Of a DNA stretch of 64,000 nt, positions 60,935 to 64,000 are shown piece after piece. A program made the translations under genes and the position numbers. The stretch is from Alphaproteobacteria bacterium (lineage in GTDB: Bacteria > Myxococcota_A > UBA796 > UBA2385). Within the stretch, counting starts at the first letter, position 1, and the number at the start of each line of letters is the position of its first letter. The stretch is from assembly GCA_020632755.1 (NCBI GenBank), contig JACKEY010000005.1, positions 124,001-188,000 on the forward strand, given 5' to 3'. Below the pieces are notes generated by a model that ran no database searches, had not been told where the DNA came from, and saw only the letters and a list, made by a program, of their open reading frames with translations.

Positions 60935-63463
60935 TCACTGGGGCTCGTGGGGCAGGATGCCGAGCTCGCTGCGGGCCAGGGCTTCGTCGGCGTGGCCGCG
61001 CAGCAGCGGGTCCGTCGACGTGTACCAGCTCTTGTGGGGCATCACGCGGCGGGGCTGGGGGGCGCTCTCGGGCGCGGTCTGGCCGGTGGCCCGCCGGAAG
61101 GCGCCGCGGGCGGCGCGCATGCCCGACAGGGTCGCGGCTTCCATGCAGATCACGTCGCAGCCGTTGCGGGTCCAGTCGCCGGCCGGGAAGACCGCGTCCA
61201 GGTCGGTCAGCGGAGCCCCGCTGACGTGGCGCTGCGTCCAGGTGCCGACCCCGGGGCTGAAGATGCGGTTGCGGGGCTTCGCGTTGATCATCACGACGAA
61301 GCGCAGCTCGTCGAGCAGCGCGGGCGGCGGCTGCAGGAGCTCCGCGCGGCTGCGGCCCCGGGGGTCCAGCAGGGTCTCGTAGTGGCGGAACTGGCGCACC
61401 GCGCGGGGCCCCAGGGCGGCGCACCGGGCCAGCTGGCGCAGGAACTGCCAGGCCATCCACCGGCTCGCGACGAACCAGTCGTCCAGGAAGGCCGGGTCCG
61501 CGGCGCGTGCGGGGTCGTGGTGGCCGCCGGCCCGCCGGCCGCGCCAGCCCGCGTCGTCGAGGGGCCAGGGCCGCTGGTCGCGCTCGCTGAACAGGGCAGG
61601 GGACGCGACCGCGTCGGCCACGGCCTGCTTCACCTCGGCCGGCCAGCCGTAGGCGTCGCCGCGGGTCGGACAGGCGAACAGGTCGTCGAAGGCCCCACAG
61701 GACTCGAGCACGCTGCCGCCGAAGGCGCCGTCGCCGAACGGGTCTTCTTCGGCCAGGGACTCCGGTGACCACAGCCCCTGGCTGTAGTCGGCCAGCAGGC
61801 ACCAGCCGCCTTCGAGCCCCGTGATGCTGCTGGTCGCCAGGCCCTGGTGGGCGAAGGGCGCGTACTCGATGCGCTCCCGCGTCCAGATCAGCAGCTCGAG
61901 GGTGGCGTTGGCGTGGGGCGCCAGGGCGGCGAGGGCCGCGCGATCGGCGCCCGCGACCGGGGGCAGCAGCTCGTGCAGGATGGCCGGCGCCACGGCGGGG
62001 ATGGCGACGTCCACGCGGAAGCGGTCGTCGGGCGCCGGGTCGCCGCCCCAGGGGTGCAGCTGGTGGGTGTGCGGGTAGGCCAGATCGCTGTCGCGCGAGA
62101 AGGCGTGGCCGCGGATGGCGCGGTGGCCGACGACCACGCCGTCGGCGTCCTGGGTCAGCGAGCTGACCCGCCCCGGCACGATCTCCAGCTGCACGCGGTG
62201 CAGGGCGGCCGCGTCCTGCAGCCGCTGCCAGAGCCGGACCCACAGCCGGTGCATGCGGGCCCCGTCGGCCGCCTGGACCCGGGCGCTGCGCGGCGACGTG
62301 AACACGAAGGCCAGCGAGCGCAGCGCGCTGGCCGCGTCGTAGGAGTAGGGCGAGGTGAAGGTCGCGTCGGGCCCGAAGCGCAGGTGGAGGGTGCGGGCGA
62401 CCGGATAGCGCCCGCTGGCGAGGCGGGTGGCAGCCGAGGGCAGGGCGTCGAGGAGGGAGAGCAGCTCGCTGCTCACCAGGGCGAGGTCGTCGAGGGTCTG
62501 GGCCGCCCGAGGCGCGACCCGATCGAGGAGGCGCTCGAGCAGGCCCTCGTGGTCGGGCTGCTCCTCGGCGGTCAGCTGGGCGCGCAGGGTGCGCAGCAGG
62601 GCGTCCACCTCGGCCCGCCAGCCCGAGAGCTCGCCGGCCAGCACTCCCGGCAGTGCGTCGGCCCACCGCGCGAGCTCGGCGTGCAGCCAGGCCCCGTACT
62701 CCAGGTCGTACAGCGCCCGGTCCTGGCCGTCGATCCGCACCCGCTTGCGCTCGGGGTCGGTGGTCCGGGCCACCAGGCTCGACACGACCAGGGACAGGCG
62801 CATCTCCAGGTCGACCTCGCGGGCGAACAGCAGGTCGGCGAAGAACAGCGGGTCGATGCCGTCGGCGACGTGGCGGAACAAGGCGCGGAAGGGCTGGGTG
62901 ACCAGTGCGCCGAGCGGGCCGCCCGCCAGCCGGTACAGCGCGCGGGTGGCCGGCAGGGTGGCGGTCTCCGGCCGGCGCGGGTCCGACAGGCCCATCAGCG
63001 CGATGCCGGGACCACCGGGGCTGGGGTCGTCGACGATGCCCTGGAACACCGCCAGCGCGCCAGCCCCGCCGGCCGGCCGCAGCAGCCCGCCGTCCAGCGG
63101 CGGGTGGGGCTCGTCGGCCTGGCCGGCGCCCAGGAAGCGGCGCAGGTTCGGGTACTCCCAGACCACGTGGTAGCCGTGCGGCACCGTGCCCTTGTGGGGC
63201 ATGGCCGGTCCGAAGAAGGTGCGGCGCTGGTTGCCGTGCGCGTCCGCCGGGCCCTCGAAGGATCGCGACATGGCCTTGCCGCCGAGCCCGCTGCCGTCGC
63301 CGCCGGTGGGGACGAGCGGCGCGACCAGGCGGATGCGCAGCTCGGGCAGGGACCGGCGTTCGGCCCGCGCGGCGGCCCACAGCTCGATCAGGTGGGCGGC
63401 GCTCGTGAGCCCGGCGACGCCTCCGCCGATCACGGCCACGGTGACCGTCCGCTGCCCGTCCAT
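60935..63463 (-). CDS. FAD-dependent amine-oxidase/desaturase-type oxidoreductase
   Basis: An 842-residue flavoprotein, long for the family. The dinucleotide-binding motif VAVIGGGVAGLTSAAHL is at residues 9-25; the C-terminal FAD motif FPAGDWTRNGCDVICMEAATLSGMRAARGA is that of phytoene desaturases, HpnE and amine oxidases. The insert between them (residues 150-500) is unusually large and helical. The oxidised substrate is unknown; carotenoid, hopanoid or amine are family options. ATG 63463 has GGAG at 5 nt, but that GGAG lies in the stem of a small hairpin. The kinase gene follows 13 nt downstream, so the two are co-expressed. Confidence 0.83.
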   Translation of the reverse strand: MDGQRTVTVAVIGGGVAGLTSAAHLIELWAAARAERRSLPELRIRLVAPLVPTGGDGSGLGGKAMSRSFEGPADAHGNQRRTFFGPAMPHKGTVPHGYHVVWEYPNLRRFLGAGQADEPHPPLDGGLLRPAGGAGALAVFQGIVDDPSPGGPGIALMGLSDPRRPETATLPATRALYRLAGGPLGALVTQPFRALFRHVADGIDPLFFADLLFAREVDLEMRLSLVVSSLVARTTDPERKRVRIDGQDRALYDLEYGAWLHAELARWADALPGVLAGELSGWRAEVDALLRTLRAQLTAEEQPDHEGLLERLLDRVAPRAAQTLDDLALVSSELLSLLDALPSAATRLASGRYPVARTLHLRFGPDATFTSPYSYDAASALRSLAFVFTSPRSARVQAADGARMHRLWVRLWQRLQDAAALHRVQLEIVPGRVSSLTQDADGVVVGHRAIRGHAFSRDSDLAYPHTHQLHPWGGDPAPDDRFRVDVAIPAVAPAILHELLPPVAGADRAALAALAPHANATLELLIWTRERIEYAPFAHQGLATSSITGLEGGWCLLADYSQGLWSPESLAEEDPFGDGAFGGSVLESCGAFDDLFACPTRGDAYGWPAEVKQAVADAVASPALFSERDQRPWPLDDAGWRGRRAGGHHDPARAADPAFLDDWFVASRWMAWQFLRQLARCAALGPRAVRQFRHYETLLDPRGRSRAELLQPPPALLDELRFVVMINAKPRNRIFSPGVGTWTQRHVSGAPLTDLDAVFPAGDWTRNGCDVICMEAATLSGMRAARGAFRRATGQTAPESAPQPRRVMPHKSWYTSTDPLLRGHADEALARSELGILPHEPQ

Positions 63464-63466
63464 GTG

Positions 63467-63484
63467 CGCTCCGCCGCCGGAGCG
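63467..63484 (-). promoter_or_regulatory. hairpin enclosing the ribosome-binding site of the FAD oxidoreductase gene
   Basis: CGCTCC (63467-63472) pairs with GGAGCG (63479-63484) around 6 nt. On the minus-strand mRNA the 3' arm contains the GGAG Shine-Dalgarno 5 nt before the ATG, so folding would hide it. Confidence 0.4.
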
Positions 63485-63659
63485 GCCTCAGCCGCCGGGA
63501 GGGGCGATCGAAGGGGCTCCGCAAGGCGCTCCGGTGTATCACAGGTGGCCCGCCCTTTCCCCGTCCGGTGACGCCGAGAGACCCCGGCGGCGGGCCCCTT
63601 CCCCGCGCCGACCCGGAGCGGGGCCGTGATAGCGTGCGCCTCTTCCGGAGCATCCCTGC

Positions 63660-64000
63660 ATGGCCTCCTCCTCCCCCCCGTGGCGACCCGACGTCGAAGC
63701 CCTCCGCCGGGAGATCCTGGCGACCAGCCACGCCGTGGCCGCCCGCGGCTGGGTCGCGAACCACGACGGCAACCTGTCCGCCCGGCTGGACCCGCCCGGC
63801 GACGACGGCGGGCTGCGGGTGCTCTGCACGCCGACCGCCATGCACAAGGGCGACGTCCGGGCCGAGCACCTGATCGTCGCCGACGGCGAGCGCCGCGTGC
63901 TCGAAGGCAGCCGCCACGCCTTCTCCGAGCTGGCCCTGCACGTCGCTGCCTACCGGGCCCGGCCCGACATCGGCGTCGTGCTGCACGCCCACCCGCCGCA
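63660..64000 (+). CDS. class II aldolase/adducin-family protein, cut by window end
   Basis: The first 113 residues of a fuculose-phosphate aldolase-type enzyme. Visible are the phosphate-binding loop GNLSAR (37-42), CTPTAMHKGDV, the catalytic/metal Glu90 in HAFSE, and the zinc ligands His109 and His111 in VVLHAHPP, with spacing as in FucA/RhaD. Such enzymes split 6-deoxyketose-1-phosphates into dihydroxyacetone phosphate and lactaldehyde. GGAG lies 9 nt before ATG 63660. It is divergent from the flavoprotein gene across 196 bp with no other gene. A class II aldolase is the usual partner of aldehyde dehydrogenase in some microcompartments, but this copy is 20 kb from the shell operon. Confidence 0.85.
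   Translation, partial: MASSSPPWRPDVEALRREILATSHAVAARGWVANHDGNLSARLDPPGDDGGLRVLCTPTAMHKGDVRAEHLIVADGERRVLEGSRHAFSELALHVAAYRARPDIGVVLHAHPP

Noticed and set aside
56365..61224. A 1619-codon plus-strand open frame
   Set aside because: It runs antisense to a GT-C-like gene, the kinase and the flavoprotein, all with recognised motifs.

Overview
The window looks like chromosomal DNA of a very GC-rich Gram-negative bacterium, most likely a myxobacterium or close relative (Myxococcota). The grounds are very high GC, a Ser/Thr kinase fused to a long regulatory region, many exported and lipoprotein-type proteins, a recA upstream region carrying both half-sites of a Myxococcus-type LexA box, and a microcompartment shell operon whose proteins resemble those I know from Haliangium ochraceum. 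The assignment is an inference. I see no tRNA, rRNA, CRISPR array, insertion sequence or prophage.

Left part (1-24.6 kb): a truncated sigma-54 activator with an aberrant receiver domain; a membrane protein, a phospholipase D-fold exported protein and a YdcF-like protein; a fatty-acid beta-oxidation pair (FadN/FadB-like plus thiolase) preceded by a near-consensus FadR-type palindrome; small membrane and TPR-like proteins; a GT4 glycosyltransferase; several exported proteins (one Cys-rich, one pentapeptide-repeat/channel-like, one M43-like lipoprotein metalloprotease, one HEAT-repeat); sucA-sucB; an epoxide-hydrolase-like enzyme; a [2Fe-2S] ferredoxin with a Pro-rich repeat; and a site-2-type protease.

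Middle (24.6-39 kb): a 650-bp gene-free stretch that is largely one imperfect inverted repeat with two covarying hairpins; then, all on the minus strand, a two-gene glycosyltransferase/DUF2064 unit, mpl, recA, alaS and a lipid kinase, with a cluster of three palindromes between alaS and the kinase; a stand-alone DsbD N-terminal-like protein, a histidine phosphatase, a low-complexity repeat protein, and a GT2-AsnB-exported protein operon.

Centre of interest (39.2-43.1 kb): a compact seven-gene bacterial microcompartment operon: BMC-T (T2-like), BMC-H, BMC-P, CoA-acylating aldehyde dehydrogenase with a probable encapsulation helix, BMC-T (T1-like), BMC-P, BMC-P. Most junctions overlap or abut. 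A class II (fuculose-phosphate-type) aldolase begins at the far right edge (63.66 kb) and could supply the aldehyde, although it is not in the operon.

Right part (43.1-64 kb): a surface-glycan and lipid region with two alkaline-phosphatase-superfamily (sulfatase-like) membrane or lipoproteins, GT2, GT-C-like, DUF354 and GT4 transferases, a sulfotransferase and an LPG-synthase-type membrane protein; then a very large Ser/Thr kinase that probably starts at a CTG codon just after a FAD-dependent oxidoreductase gene.
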